Of a stretch of 64,000 nucleotides of DNA, positions 1 to 8,353 are shown one piece after another. The stretch covers positions 1 to 64,000 of the forward strand of contig JAFLBB010000017.1 in the NCBI GenBank assembly GCA_017304135.1, given 5' to 3'. The position numbers and the translations under genes were made by a program. The notes under the pieces were generated by a model. It saw only the letters and a program-made list of their open reading frames with translations, had not been told where the DNA came from and did no database searches. How positions within the stretch are numbered: the stretch's first letter is position 1; every line of letters begins with the position of its first letter. This stretch comes from Acidobacteriota bacterium. GTDB taxonomy: Bacteria > Acidobacteriota > Terriglobia > Bryobacterales > Bryobacteraceae.

Positions 1-239
1 GGGAGGACGACGGTGGCGGCGGTGGGTGCCGGCGGGCGGTCGTCGCGGATGGCGCGTTCGACGAGGGCTTCGGGGAGTTCGATGATGCCGGTGGGGGTGT
101 GGAGGCGGAGGATGCCGTTTTCGCGCTCTGTTCGTTCGGCGATCACCTCAGCTCCGGTCTTCAGAATCACGATCTCACCGGCGGCCAGTGGCAGTGTGGC
201 CAGCGGGAGAGTGACGGCGAGCAGGAGCAGCATTCGCAC
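1..239 (-). CDS. Exported protein, N-terminal fragment cut by window edge
   Basis: The reading frame is open from a GTG at 239 (or an ATG at 233) through the left edge, so only about 79 N-terminal residues are present. It begins with a clear signal peptide (hydrophobic run LLLLAVTLPLATLPLAA), then a stretch resembling EIVILKTGAEVIAERTE, followed by a short beta-rich segment (LRLHTPTGIIELPEALVE). This layout of signal peptide plus small 'tagged-surface' beta domain occurs in acidobacterial periplasmic proteins that continue into a lytic transglycosylase domain, but that domain would lie outside the window, so the function is left open. It is divergent from the threonine-synthase-like gene. GC-rich third positions support coding. 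Confidence 0.55.
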   Translation of the reverse strand, partial: MRMLLLLAVTLPLATLPLAAGEIVILKTGAEVIAERTERENGILRLHTPTGIIELPEALVERAIRDDRPPAPTAATVVL

Positions 240-325
240 TGATGGGTTTGACGCGCGCGGTGGCGGTTGCGTGGAGAGAAAAATGGCCAGCGGCGGGCGG
301 CAGTGGATATGATGGGGATTCCGCG

Positions 326-1552
326 ATGACCACACTCTCCCACCTGGAATGCAGCCTGTGCAAGAAGCGCCACGAAGCCGGGCAGGCGCACAATTTATGC
401 GAATGCGGCGGTCCATTGCTGGTGCGCTATGACCTGCAGAAGGCGCGTGAGAACTGGAGCCGCGAATGGCTGGCGGGTTCGCCGGCGTCGATGTGGCGCT
501 ACGCGCCGGTGCTGCCGGTGGCGCAACCGGAGAGCGTGGTGAGCCTGGGTGAGGGCTTTACGCCGCTGGTGCGGGCCGACCGGCTGGGCAACGCGATGGG
601 CGCGAAGAATTTGTGGATCAAGGACGAGGGCGTCAATCCGACGGGCTCGTTCAAAGCGCGCGGGTTGAGTTGCGCCATTTCGATGTGCGTGGAGTTGGGC
701 ATCAAGAAAGTGGCCGTGCCGTCGGCGGGCAATGCGGCGAGCGCGACGGCGGCGTATGCGGCGGCGGCGGGCATTGAGGCGCATATTTTCATGCCGCGCG
801 ACGTGCCGCAGTCGAACTACATCGAGTGCAAGGCGATGGGCGCGCACGTGACGCTGGTGGATGGTTTGATCAGCGATTGCGGGCGGATTGTGGGCGAGCG
901 GAAGCAGGCCGAAGGGTGGTTCGAGGTTTCGACGCTCAAAGAGCCGTACCGCATCGAAGGCAAGAAGACGATGGGCTATGAGCTGGCCGAGCAGTTCCGC
1001 TGGGACCTGCCCGATGCGGTGTTCTATCCGACGGGCGGCGGCGTGGGCATGATCGGCATGTGGAAGGCGTTTGATGAGATGGAGCAGTTGGGGTGGATCA
1101 CATCGAAGCGGCCGAAGATGATCTGCATACAGGTGGAGGGGTGCCAGCCGGTGGTGCGGGCGTTTGAGCAGGGCACGCCGAGGAGCGAGTTCTGGCAGAA
1201 CGCCTACACGGTGGCGAGCGGATTGCGTGTGCCGAAGCCGCTGGGCGATTTCCTGGTGCTCGATGCGGTGCGCGAGAGCGGCGGCACGGCGATTGCAGTG
1301 ACCGATGAAGAGATGCTCGATGCGGGCATTGAGCTGGCGAAGATGGAAGGCATGTTCGCGGCGCCGGAAGGGGCGGCCTGCATCGCGGGGTTGAAGAAGC
1401 TGCTGGCGAGCGGGTTCCTGAAGGCGGAGGATCGCATTGCGGTGTACAACACGGGCTCGGGGCTGAAGTACCTGGAAGCGTATTCGACGCGCTATCCGCG
1501 CGTGGCGGGCGGCGAGGCGGATAAGCTGGGCGGGTTGATTACGCCGCGGTAG
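326..1552 (+). CDS. Threonine synthase-like PLP enzyme (paralog 1)
   Basis: 408-residue PLP-dependent beta-family lyase. An N-terminal zinc-ribbon-like segment has C9, C12, C25 and C27. The catalytic fold follows, with the PLP lysine in NPTGSFKARG (K110), an SAGNAASATAAYAAAAG phosphate/substrate loop and a TGGGVGMIGMWKAF glycine-rich PLP phosphate loop. Threonine synthase converts O-phosphohomoserine to threonine in the cytoplasm. The ATG at 326 is chosen because the preceding in-frame sequence has no conservation and MTTLSHLECSLC opens directly into the ribbon. A second, more canonical threonine synthase lies convergently next to it. The FKARG sequence after the lysine differs from FKDNG in that paralog, so this copy could act on another substrate, as cysteate synthase does in methanogens. 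Confidence 0.8.
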   Translation: MTTLSHLECSLCKKRHEAGQAHNLCECGGPLLVRYDLQKARENWSREWLAGSPASMWRYAPVLPVAQPESVVSLGEGFTPLVRADRLGNAMGAKNLWIKDEGVNPTGSFKARGLSCAISMCVELGIKKVAVPSAGNAASATAAYAAAAGIEAHIFMPRDVPQSNYIECKAMGAHVTLVDGLISDCGRIVGERKQAEGWFEVSTLKEPYRIEGKKTMGYELAEQFRWDLPDAVFYPTGGGVGMIGMWKAFDEMEQLGWITSKRPKMICIQVEGCQPVVRAFEQGTPRSEFWQNAYTVASGLRVPKPLGDFLVLDAVRESGGTAIAVTDEEMLDAGIELAKMEGMFAAPEGAACIAGLKKLLASGFLKAEDRIAVYNTGSGLKYLEAYSTRYPRVAGGEADKLGGLITPR

Positions 1553-1571
1553 GGGCGCGAAGGCCGAGATC

Positions 1572-2870
1572 TTAGGCGAGTAGGGCGGCGATCTTGTCCG
1601 GGTCGTTCGGGACGACGATGGGCGGGTTCTCAAATGCGCCTTTGATGGGCCCGGAGTGTGCCGTGAGGCCGCCAGTGTGATAGCGGTAGATGTAATCGGG
1701 GTCCTTCAACACGTTGCCGGTGAGGATGGCGACGACATCGGCATCAGGTGACATGCGGCCCGAAGCGGTGAGCTTGCGGATGCCGGCGAGGGTGGCGGCC
1801 GAGGCGGGTTCGCAGCCGATGCCGCTGGCTCCGATGACGGCCTTGGCGTCAGCGATCTCCTGTTCGGTGACCTTCTCCACCAGGCCGCCCGTGGTCGCGA
1901 CCTCATTCCAGGCTTTGGGCCAGGAGACGGGGTCGCCGATCTTGATGGCAGTGGCGAGGGTTTCGGGGTGATCGACGGTGGGGAAGCTGTCGCGCGTGGG
2001 GGCGTGCATGAAGGCTTCGAAAGGTGCGGAGCCTTCGGCTTGAATCACGGCGAGGCGGGGGAGGCGATCGATGAAGCCCGCGGCTTGCAGTTCACGCAGG
2101 GCCTTGCCAAATGCGGAGACGTTGCCGAGATTGCCGCCGGGGACGACGACCCAATCGGGCACATGCCAATCGCGCTGGTCGAGCATCTCGGCCATGATCG
2201 TCTTCTGGCCTTCGATGCGAAAGGGGTTGACGGAGTTGAGCAGGTAGATGCCGAGTTGTTCGGCGAGGACACGGACGAGCTTCAAGATCTGGTCAAAGTT
2301 GGCTTCCACCTGCAGAGTCTTTGCGCCGTATTCGAGGGCCTGGGCGAGCTTGCCGTAGCTGATGTTGCCGTGGGGCAGGAAGATGATGGCCTGCATGCCT
2401 GCCTGCGCGGCGTAAGCGGCCATGGAGGCGCTGGTGTTGCCGGTGGAGACGCAGGCGACGCGCTTCATGCCGAGGCGGCGGCCTTGGGATGCGCCGCAGG
2501 TCATGCCGTTGTCCTTGAATGAACCGGTGGGATTGAAGCCCTGGTGTTTGAAGGTGACCGAGCGCAAGCCGCCGTAAGCAGCGGCGCGGGGCGAGGCGAG
2601 CAGCGGCGTGTTGCCTTCGCGGATGGTGACGACGTGTTCGAGCTGGCCGTCGAAGGGAAGCAGTTCGCGGTAACGCCAGACGCCGCTTTGATCGAGCGGG
2701 GCGTTGCTCATGCGGCGTTCGCGCCAGAGGGGCTTCAAGCGGGCCGGGTCAAGCGACTCAGGCGCGGAGGCTTCGAGCAGACCGCCGCACTTGGGGCAGT
2801 TGTAGATGACCTCGGTGATGGGATACTGCGCGCGGCAGTTGCTATTGAAACAAACCAGATGGGAGGGCAC
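1572..2870 (-). CDS. thrC: Threonine synthase (paralog 2)
   Basis: 432 residues. The zinc ribbon is C7, C12, C25 and C28 (CFNSNC ... CPKCGG). The PLP lysine is K119 in NPTGSFKDNGM, followed by CVSTGNTSASMAAYAAQAG and a VVPGGNLGNVSAFGKAL phosphate loop. It should make threonine from O-phospho-L-homoserine. Translation starts at GTG 2870, preceded at 5-6 bases by GAGGAA, which decides the start. It ends 20 bases from the end of the other threonine-synthase-like gene (convergent), and only 26 bases separate its start from the divergent dehydrogenase. This copy has the standard family motifs and is the better candidate for the housekeeping enzyme. Confidence 0.88.
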   Translation of the reverse strand: MPSHLVCFNSNCRAQYPITEVIYNCPKCGGLLEASAPESLDPARLKPLWRERRMSNAPLDQSGVWRYRELLPFDGQLEHVVTIREGNTPLLASPRAAAYGGLRSVTFKHQGFNPTGSFKDNGMTCGASQGRRLGMKRVACVSTGNTSASMAAYAAQAGMQAIIFLPHGNISYGKLAQALEYGAKTLQVEANFDQILKLVRVLAEQLGIYLLNSVNPFRIEGQKTIMAEMLDQRDWHVPDWVVVPGGNLGNVSAFGKALRELQAAGFIDRLPRLAVIQAEGSAPFEAFMHAPTRDSFPTVDHPETLATAIKIGDPVSWPKAWNEVATTGGLVEKVTEQEIADAKAVIGASGIGCEPASAATLAGIRKLTASGRMSPDADVVAILTGNVLKDPDYIYRYHTGGLTAHSGPIKGAFENPPIVVPNDPDKIAALLA

Positions 2871-2896
2871 GAATTCCTCATTATACTGGGGCTTCT

Positions 2897-3847
2897 ATGC
2901 TGGCTGTGCATTTGGAAGGCGGTGTGGTGACGGTGAAGCGCCGCGCCGTGCCGAAACGGAGGCCGGGGTTTGCGTTGATTCGCCTGCTCGCGGCGGGGGT
3001 GTGCAATACCGATCTGGAATTGAAGCGCGGTTACTACGGTTTTCGCGGCACGCCGGGGCATGAGTTCATCGGCGAGGTGGTGGAGGCCGATCGGGCGGCG
3101 CTGGTGGGTAAGCGTGTGGGCGGAGAGATCAACCTGGCGTGCGGCGATTGCGAGTATTGCGCGCGCGGGTTGGGGCGGCACTGCTGGCGGCGGACGGTGT
3201 TGGGCATTGTGAAGCACCCGGGGGCGTTTGCGGAGTATTTGACGCTGCCGGAGCGGAACCTGCATGTGATTCCAGCGGGCTTGGCGACCGAGGAGGCGGT
3301 GTTTGTGGAGCCGCTGGCGGCGGCGTGCGAGATTCTCGATCAAGTGAAGATCGCGCGCGGGGCGCGGGTGGCGGTGATGGGCGATGGGAAGTTGGGAATT
3401 CTGATTGCGCAGGCGTTGGGGGCGCATGGGGCCGAGGTGGTGCAGTATGGGCGGCACAAGGCGAAGTTGAAGATTGGCGGGGCGGCGGAGCAGCGGGTGG
3501 CGGGAGCGAAGTTGCCACGGATGGCCTTCGATACGGTGGTGGAGGCGACGGGTTCAGCGGAGGGGTTGCGGCAGGCGGTGGGGATGACGAAGCCGCGCGG
3601 GACGCTGGTGATGAAGTCGACTGTGCATGGGATGGTGAGTTTGGACACGGCGCCGGTGATTGTGCATGAGATCACGCTGGTGGGTTCGCGGTGCGGGCGG
3701 TTTGAGCCTGCGCTGCGGTTGCTGAAGAGCGGGCGTGTGAATGTGGCGCCGATGATTCATGATGTGATGCCGCTTAGCGAGGCATCGCGCGCGTTTGACC
3801 GGGCGGCGGAGCGGGGCGTGTTGAAGGTGTTGCTCAAGCCAGACTGA
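2897..3847 (+). CDS. Zinc-dependent medium-chain dehydrogenase
   Basis: 316-residue member of the medium-chain dehydrogenase/reductase family (alcohol/sorbitol/threonine dehydrogenase group). Catalytic zinc residues are visible: C36 in GVCNTD and H55/E56 in TPGHEF. The four-cysteine structural zinc lobe is C82, C85, C88 and C96 (CGDCEYC ... HC). The Rossmann nucleotide loop reads VAVMGDGKLGILIAQ. The enzyme oxidises an alcohol with NAD(P), but the substrate cannot be read from sequence. Its neighbour threonine synthase makes threonine dehydrogenase a tempting but unproven guess. At about 316 residues it is slightly shorter than the usual 340-350. Its end overlaps the convergent aguA by 14 bases. 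Confidence 0.82.
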   Translation: MLAVHLEGGVVTVKRRAVPKRRPGFALIRLLAAGVCNTDLELKRGYYGFRGTPGHEFIGEVVEADRAALVGKRVGGEINLACGDCEYCARGLGRHCWRRTVLGIVKHPGAFAEYLTLPERNLHVIPAGLATEEAVFVEPLAAACEILDQVKIARGARVAVMGDGKLGILIAQALGAHGAEVVQYGRHKAKLKIGGAAEQRVAGAKLPRMAFDTVVEATGSAEGLRQAVGMTKPRGTLVMKSTVHGMVSLDTAPVIVHEITLVGSRCGRFEPALRLLKSGRVNVAPMIHDVMPLSEASRAFDRAAERGVLKVLLKPD

Positions 3848-4889
3848 GCGGCTGTTGCTGCGTCATGCAATGGAGTGTGCCGAGGCCGAGGACGAGATCG
3901 CCGCAATAGATGGGGACGATGGTGCGCGTGGGGAAGAGACGGGCGAGCGTGTTGAGGGCGATGCGGTCGTTGGGGTCATTGAATACAGGCACGAGGACGT
4001 GGCGGTTGGCGATGTAGAAGTTGGCGTAGCTGGCGGGCAGGCGCTGGCCGTCGAAGTAGACGGGCGCGGGCATGGGGAGCGTGGCGATGCGGAAAGGTTG
4101 GCCGTCGAGCGTGCGCATGGCGCGCAGGAGCTTGAGGTTTTCGCGGAGGGGTTCGTGGTTGTCGTCGGCTTTGTTGGGTTCGACGACGGTGACGATGGTG
4201 CGCTCATCGGTGAAGCGGGCGAGGTCGTCGATGTGGCCGTGGGTGTCGTCGCCGGCGATGCCGCGGTTGAGCCAGAGCGTTTGGCGGATGCCGAGAAAGC
4301 GGGCGAAGGTGGCTTCGAGCTCGCCCCGCGTGCGGCCGGGATTGCGGGCCTGGACGTCGGAGAGCAGGCATTCCTCGGTGGTGAGCAGGAGGCCGGCGCC
4401 GTTGACGTCGATGCTGCCGCCTTCGAGAACGAGGCCGGGTTCGAGGCGTTCCAATTTCAGACGCGAGGCTACGAATTTGGGGATGGCGTTGTCGCGCTTG
4501 TGATTCGGGTACTTGGCCCAGCCGTTGAAGATCCAATCGGTGGCGACGGTGCGGCCGGTGGCGTCGTGGACGAAGATGGGGCAGAAGTCGCGCGTCCAGG
4601 AGCGGTCAGTGGGGCGGAGGTAGAAGTCGATGGCGGCGAGGTTGACTCCGGCTTTGCGCAGGATGCGTTCGATGCTCTTGCGTTCGGCGGCGTCGAGAAT
4701 GAGAATGCGCACGCGCTCGTGGAGCGAGACGGTGCGGATGAATTCGGCGTAGACCCAGGGGACGGGGGCGAACTTACCTGGCCAGTCAGAGCGTTCATGC
4801 GGCCAGGCGAGCCAGGTGGCTTCGTGCGGCTCCCATTCGGCGGGCATGCGGAAGGGGGCGGCGGGGGGCGCGGGGTTGTGAGCGGACAT
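3834..4889 (-). CDS. aguA: Agmatine deiminase
   Basis: 351 residues, the normal length for the porphyromonas-type peptidylarginine/agmatine deiminase family. The nucleophile is C341 in GLGTLHCMTQQQP, matching the family's G-N/T-x-H-C-x-T-Q-Q-x-P signature. Other family motifs are WLAWPHERSDWPG near the N-terminus, RDFCPIFV, LVLEGGSIDVNG and the catalytic-histidine region DDTHGHIDDLARF. It hydrolyses agmatine to N-carbamoylputrescine plus ammonia. The start at 4889 is preferred because it overlaps the TGA of aguB in a TGATG arrangement, implying translational coupling. An in-frame ATG at 4901 lies inside aguB. With aguB this gives a complete arginine-decarboxylase-derived putrescine route, although no speA is in the window. 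Confidence 0.93.
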   Translation of the reverse strand: MSAHNPAPPAAPFRMPAEWEPHEATWLAWPHERSDWPGKFAPVPWVYAEFIRTVSLHERVRILILDAAERKSIERILRKAGVNLAAIDFYLRPTDRSWTRDFCPIFVHDATGRTVATDWIFNGWAKYPNHKRDNAIPKFVASRLKLERLEPGLVLEGGSIDVNGAGLLLTTEECLLSDVQARNPGRTRGELEATFARFLGIRQTLWLNRGIAGDDTHGHIDDLARFTDERTIVTVVEPNKADDNHEPLRENLKLLRAMRTLDGQPFRIATLPMPAPVYFDGQRLPASYANFYIANRHVLVPVFNDPNDRIALNTLARLFPTRTIVPIYCGDLVLGLGTLHCMTQQQPLSLA

Positions 4890-5779
4890 CAGGCGAGCCA
4901 CCGGTTCACGATTGGGCCGTAGGCGTCGATGCGGCGGTCACGCAGGAAGGGCCAGCCGCGGCGCACCTCTTCCATGCGTGCGGTGGAGCATTCGGCGATG
5001 AGGATCTCTTCCTTGTCGATTCCGGCTTCGGCGATGACGACACCGAAGGGATCGCTGATGAACGAGGAGCCCCAGAACTCCAGGCCGTTCTCGGGCGGAC
5101 CTTCGAAGCCGATGCGGTTGGCGGCTGCAACGTAGATGCCGTTGGCGATAGCGTGCGAGCGCTGGATGGTTTGCCAGGCGGAGCGCTGGGAGGCGCCGTG
5201 GGTGGCCTTCTCGTAGGGGTGCCAGCCGATGGCGGTGGGGTAGAAGAGGATGTTCGCGCCGGAGAGCGCGGCGAGGCGCGCGCCTTCGGGATACCACTGG
5301 TCCCAGCAGATGAGCGTGGCGATGCGGCCGTAGCGGGTGTCGAAGGCGCGGAAGCCGAGGTCGCCGGGCGTGAAGTAGAATTTTTCAAAAAAGAGCGGAT
5401 CATCCGGAATGTGCATCTTGCGGTAGAGGCCGAGGGTGGAGCCGTCGGCGTCGAGGATGACGGCGGAGTTGTGATAGAGCCCGGTGGCGCGTTTTTCGAA
5501 GATGGGAACGATGATGACGACGGCGTGTTCCCTGGCCACTTTGGCGAAGGCTTCGGTGGAGGGGCCAGGGACGGTTTCGGCCCAGTCAAAGAGGTCGGCG
5601 TTTTCCTCGCGGCAGAAGTAGGGCGAGCGGTACATCTCCTGCAGGCAGACGATCTGCGCGCCGCGGCGTGCGGCCTCGCGGACGAGTTCGACGTGTCGCT
5701 CGGTGTTGGCGGCGGGGTCGGGGCCGCTGGCGGTTTGGATCAGGCCGGCACGAAACGTGAGGCTCTGCGAATCGGGCAT
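4889..5779 (-). CDS. aguB: N-carbamoylputrescine amidase
   Basis: 296-residue carbon-nitrogen hydrolase of the nitrilase superfamily, typical AguB length. The Glu-Lys-Cys triad is visible as E48 (CLQEMYRSPYF), K121 (YRKMHIPDDP) and C158 (LICWDQWYPEGAR). The C-terminal WPFLRDRRIDAYG resembles AguB proteins. It converts N-carbamoylputrescine to putrescine, CO2 and ammonia in the cytoplasm. The ATG at 5779 fits the family start (MPDSQSLTFRAGLIQTA); a longer open frame upstream runs into the divergent peptidase gene and is not conserved-looking. It is first in a two-gene operon with aguA. The divergent spacing to the M14 peptidase is only 18 bases. Confidence 0.93.
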   Translation of the reverse strand: MPDSQSLTFRAGLIQTASGPDPAANTERHVELVREAARRGAQIVCLQEMYRSPYFCREENADLFDWAETVPGPSTEAFAKVAREHAVVIIVPIFEKRATGLYHNSAVILDADGSTLGLYRKMHIPDDPLFFEKFYFTPGDLGFRAFDTRYGRIATLICWDQWYPEGARLAALSGANILFYPTAIGWHPYEKATHGASQRSAWQTIQRSHAIANGIYVAAANRIGFEGPPENGLEFWGSSFISDPFGVVIAEAGIDKEEILIAECSTARMEEVRRGWPFLRDRRIDAYGPIVNRWLA

Positions 5780-5797
5780 AGTATCATTGTCCACATT

Positions 5798-8353
5798 ATG
5801 CGGACGCCTACGATCAGGGGTATCGTTTCCGCATTTGCGCTCGCCTCTTTGTTGAGCGCGCAAGTGCTGCTTGCGCAGGTCCCCTCGCCACGTGAACACC
5901 TTGGCTACACGCCGGGTGACGACTACAAATTGGCCGACTATGCCGACGTTTCCGGGTACTTTCGGAAGCTGGCGCAGACGAGCCCGAGAATCAGGCTCGA
6001 AGAGTTTGGCAAGAGCGCCAACGGCAAGCCGATGCTGGTGGCCTATATTTCGAGCGAAGAGAACCTGAAGCAACTGGACCGCTGGAAGGCGCTCAATCGC
6101 AAGATGGCGCTGGGGCAGGCGACCGAGGAAGAGGCGCGGCGGATGTCGCGGGAAGGCAAGGCCATTGTGTGGATCGACTCCGGGCTGCACGCGAGTGAGG
6201 TGGCTCCGGTGCAGCACAGCTTCGATCTGGCCTATCGCATGGTGACCGGCGAGGACGAGGAGACGCGGCGCATTCGCGACCGGGTGATCCTGCTGCAAGT
6301 GCCGGTGATCAACCCGGACGGACTGGATTGGATCGCGCATTGGTACCGGCGCAATGTGGGCACGCCTTATGAGCTGGCGCCGCTACCGCATCTGTATCAC
6401 CAGTACGCCGGGCACGACAACAACCGCGACTGGTTCATGATGAACCTGGTCGAGACGCGCAACGTGTCGCGGATGTTCTATGAGGAGTGGTTTCCGCACA
6501 TCATTTACAACCAGCACCAGTCGCCGGCGTTTCCGGCGCGCATCTTTGTGCCGCCTTATGCCGAGCCGTTGAATCCGAACATTCCGCCTTCAGTGCTGGA
6601 AGGCGTGAGTATCATCGGCGCGGCGATGCGCGAACGCTTTGCGCGCGAGGGCAAGACGGGCGTGCTGAGCTATCACGGCTACGACGCGTGGTGGAACGGC
6701 GGGCTGCGCACGGCGCCGAAGTTTCACAACATGCACGGCATTTTGACGGAGACGGCGCTGCACAGCTATGCCACGCCGGGGGAATATACGCTGAGCGATT
6801 TGCCGGAGCGGTTCGGCAACGGCATGCCGACAAAGGAGTCGAGCATCTTCTATTCGATGCCGTGGCTGGGCGGGAAGTGGGGTATCCGGCAGGCTATCGA
6901 TTACATGCTGACGGCGGACTTCGCGATTCTTGAGCTGGCGGCGACGCGTTCGGATTACTTCCTGTGGAAGGCGTATGAGTTGGCGCGGTCGGCGGTGGAG
7001 AAGGGTAATCGCGGCGGGCCGTATGCGTATGTCGTGCCCGCGCAGCAGTGGGATGCGCCGGCGGCGTTGGACATGATGCGGCGGCTGCAACTCGCCGGCG
7101 TGCAGGTGGAGCGGGCACGCGCGCCGTTTCAAGCGGAGGGCAAGTCGTGGCCCGCGGGCACGTATGTGATGCGCACGTCGCAACCGTTCCGCAATTACCT
7201 TGTCGATTTGATGGAGAAGCAGGAGTATCCGGAGTTGCGCACGGGGCAGAGCGGCCCGACGAAGAAACCCTACGATGTGGCCGGTTGGACGCTGCCGTTG
7301 AACATGGGTGTGGAGGTGCACCGGGTGGAGGATGGCTTTGAGGCGTCGCTGGAAAGCGCGGGCGCATTGGAAATGCCGGTGGGTTCGACGGATTACCGGC
7401 ACACGGCGTCGTTTCGCACGATCGCGGAGATGCTGCGGGCAGGCAAGCGTGTGAGGCGGTCAGGTAAGGGCGAATGGCTGGTGCAGGGGCAGGCGGGCGA
7501 GAGTGAGTTCGCGGCGGCGGCCTTTGAGATGAGAGCGCCCAGGGTGGCCATCTACGATCCGTACGTTTCCAACATGGACGCGGGTTGGACGCAGTACGTG
7601 CTGGACGACTTCCGGGTGCCGTTTACGAAGTTGAACAACGAGGCGATCGCGTCGGGCGCTTGGGTGAAGCAGTTTGACGTGTTGATTTTGGCCGACCAGA
7701 CCATGACGTCGATTCTGCATGGCGTGCGGCCGGGCCAGCCCACCGGCACGTTGCGCGCGGCCAAGAGCATTCCGGCGCTGCAAAGGCCGGAGTATACGGG
7801 AGGCATTGGTTTGCGGGGTGCGGGCCACATCGAGGCGTTTGTGCGCGGCGGCGGGACGCTGATTGCATTCGACTCGGCGACGGATTTGCCGCTGCAGATG
7901 TTTCCGCTGCCGCTGCGGGTGAGTGCGCGATCGGATGACAACGGCAACGGCTACTATTCGCCGGGCTCGATCATTCGCATTCAGGTGGACACGGCGAGTC
8001 CGATTGCCTGGGGCGTGCCTGAGAACGCGTATGCATTTGCCAGCGGGGGCATGGCGTGGGATGTGTCGCTGCTGCGTGAGTTCAACAAAGACGAACAGGA
8101 GGTGCGCAGCGTGGCGCGGTATGCGCGGCGCGACCTGCTGGCGAGCGGCTGGATTTCGGGCGAACGGGCGGTGTTGGGCAAAACCATTTTGGCCGAAGCG
8201 CGTTTCGGCAAGGGCCGCGTGGTGATGTTCGGGTTCCGCCCGCAGTTTCGCGCGCAGACAGTGGGCACCTTCAAGTTCGTGCTCAACGCGATTTATCAAT
8301 CGGCCGCCACGCCCGTGCAGGTGGGCGGTGTGCCGAGTGGAGGAAAAGAGTGA
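5798..8353 (+). CDS. Exported M14-family zinc carboxypeptidase-like protein
   Basis: 851 residues with a signal peptide at about 1-26 (SAFALASLLSAQVLLAQ). The M14 zinc signature is H131-x-x-E134 in SGLHASEVAP and a third ligand at H240 in YNQHQSP. DNNRDWFM (about 207-214) is characteristic of this large secreted M14 subgroup. The C-terminal half, roughly from 530 on, lacks catalytic motifs and contains a glutamine-amidotransferase-like segment (GGGTLIAFDSATDLPL). It probably trims peptides in the periplasm or outside the cell. The ATG at 5798 opens straight into the signal peptide. Its TGA overlaps the GTG of the next gene by four bases (GTGA), coupling it to two dehydrogenases. Confidence 0.88.
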   Translation: MRTPTIRGIVSAFALASLLSAQVLLAQVPSPREHLGYTPGDDYKLADYADVSGYFRKLAQTSPRIRLEEFGKSANGKPMLVAYISSEENLKQLDRWKALNRKMALGQATEEEARRMSREGKAIVWIDSGLHASEVAPVQHSFDLAYRMVTGEDEETRRIRDRVILLQVPVINPDGLDWIAHWYRRNVGTPYELAPLPHLYHQYAGHDNNRDWFMMNLVETRNVSRMFYEEWFPHIIYNQHQSPAFPARIFVPPYAEPLNPNIPPSVLEGVSIIGAAMRERFAREGKTGVLSYHGYDAWWNGGLRTAPKFHNMHGILTETALHSYATPGEYTLSDLPERFGNGMPTKESSIFYSMPWLGGKWGIRQAIDYMLTADFAILELAATRSDYFLWKAYELARSAVEKGNRGGPYAYVVPAQQWDAPAALDMMRRLQLAGVQVERARAPFQAEGKSWPAGTYVMRTSQPFRNYLVDLMEKQEYPELRTGQSGPTKKPYDVAGWTLPLNMGVEVHRVEDGFEASLESAGALEMPVGSTDYRHTASFRTIAEMLRAGKRVRRSGKGEWLVQGQAGESEFAAAAFEMRAPRVAIYDPYVSNMDAGWTQYVLDDFRVPFTKLNNEAIASGAWVKQFDVLILADQTMTSILHGVRPGQPTGTLRAAKSIPALQRPEYTGGIGLRGAGHIEAFVRGGGTLIAFDSATDLPLQMFPLPLRVSARSDDNGNGYYSPGSIIRIQVDTASPIAWGVPENAYAFASGGMAWDVSLLREFNKDEQEVRSVARYARRDLLASGWISGERAVLGKTILAEARFGKGRVVMFGFRPQFRAQTVGTFKFVLNAIYQSAATPVQVGGVPSGGKE

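Noticed and set aside
395..1633. Minus-strand frame opposite the first threonine synthase-like gene
   Set aside because: Arg/His/Ala-rich antisense frame with no motif, opposite a gene with clear PLP residues.
2880..2885. TATAAT on the minus strand before the second threonine synthase gene
   Set aside because: It is ten bases from the start codon, so transcription would begin at the start codon and exclude the ribosome binding site; no -35 element was seen.
5153..5797. Upstream extension of the M14 peptidase frame
   Set aside because: It is antisense to aguB and low in complexity (Gly/Val/Glu); the signal peptide begins at 5798.
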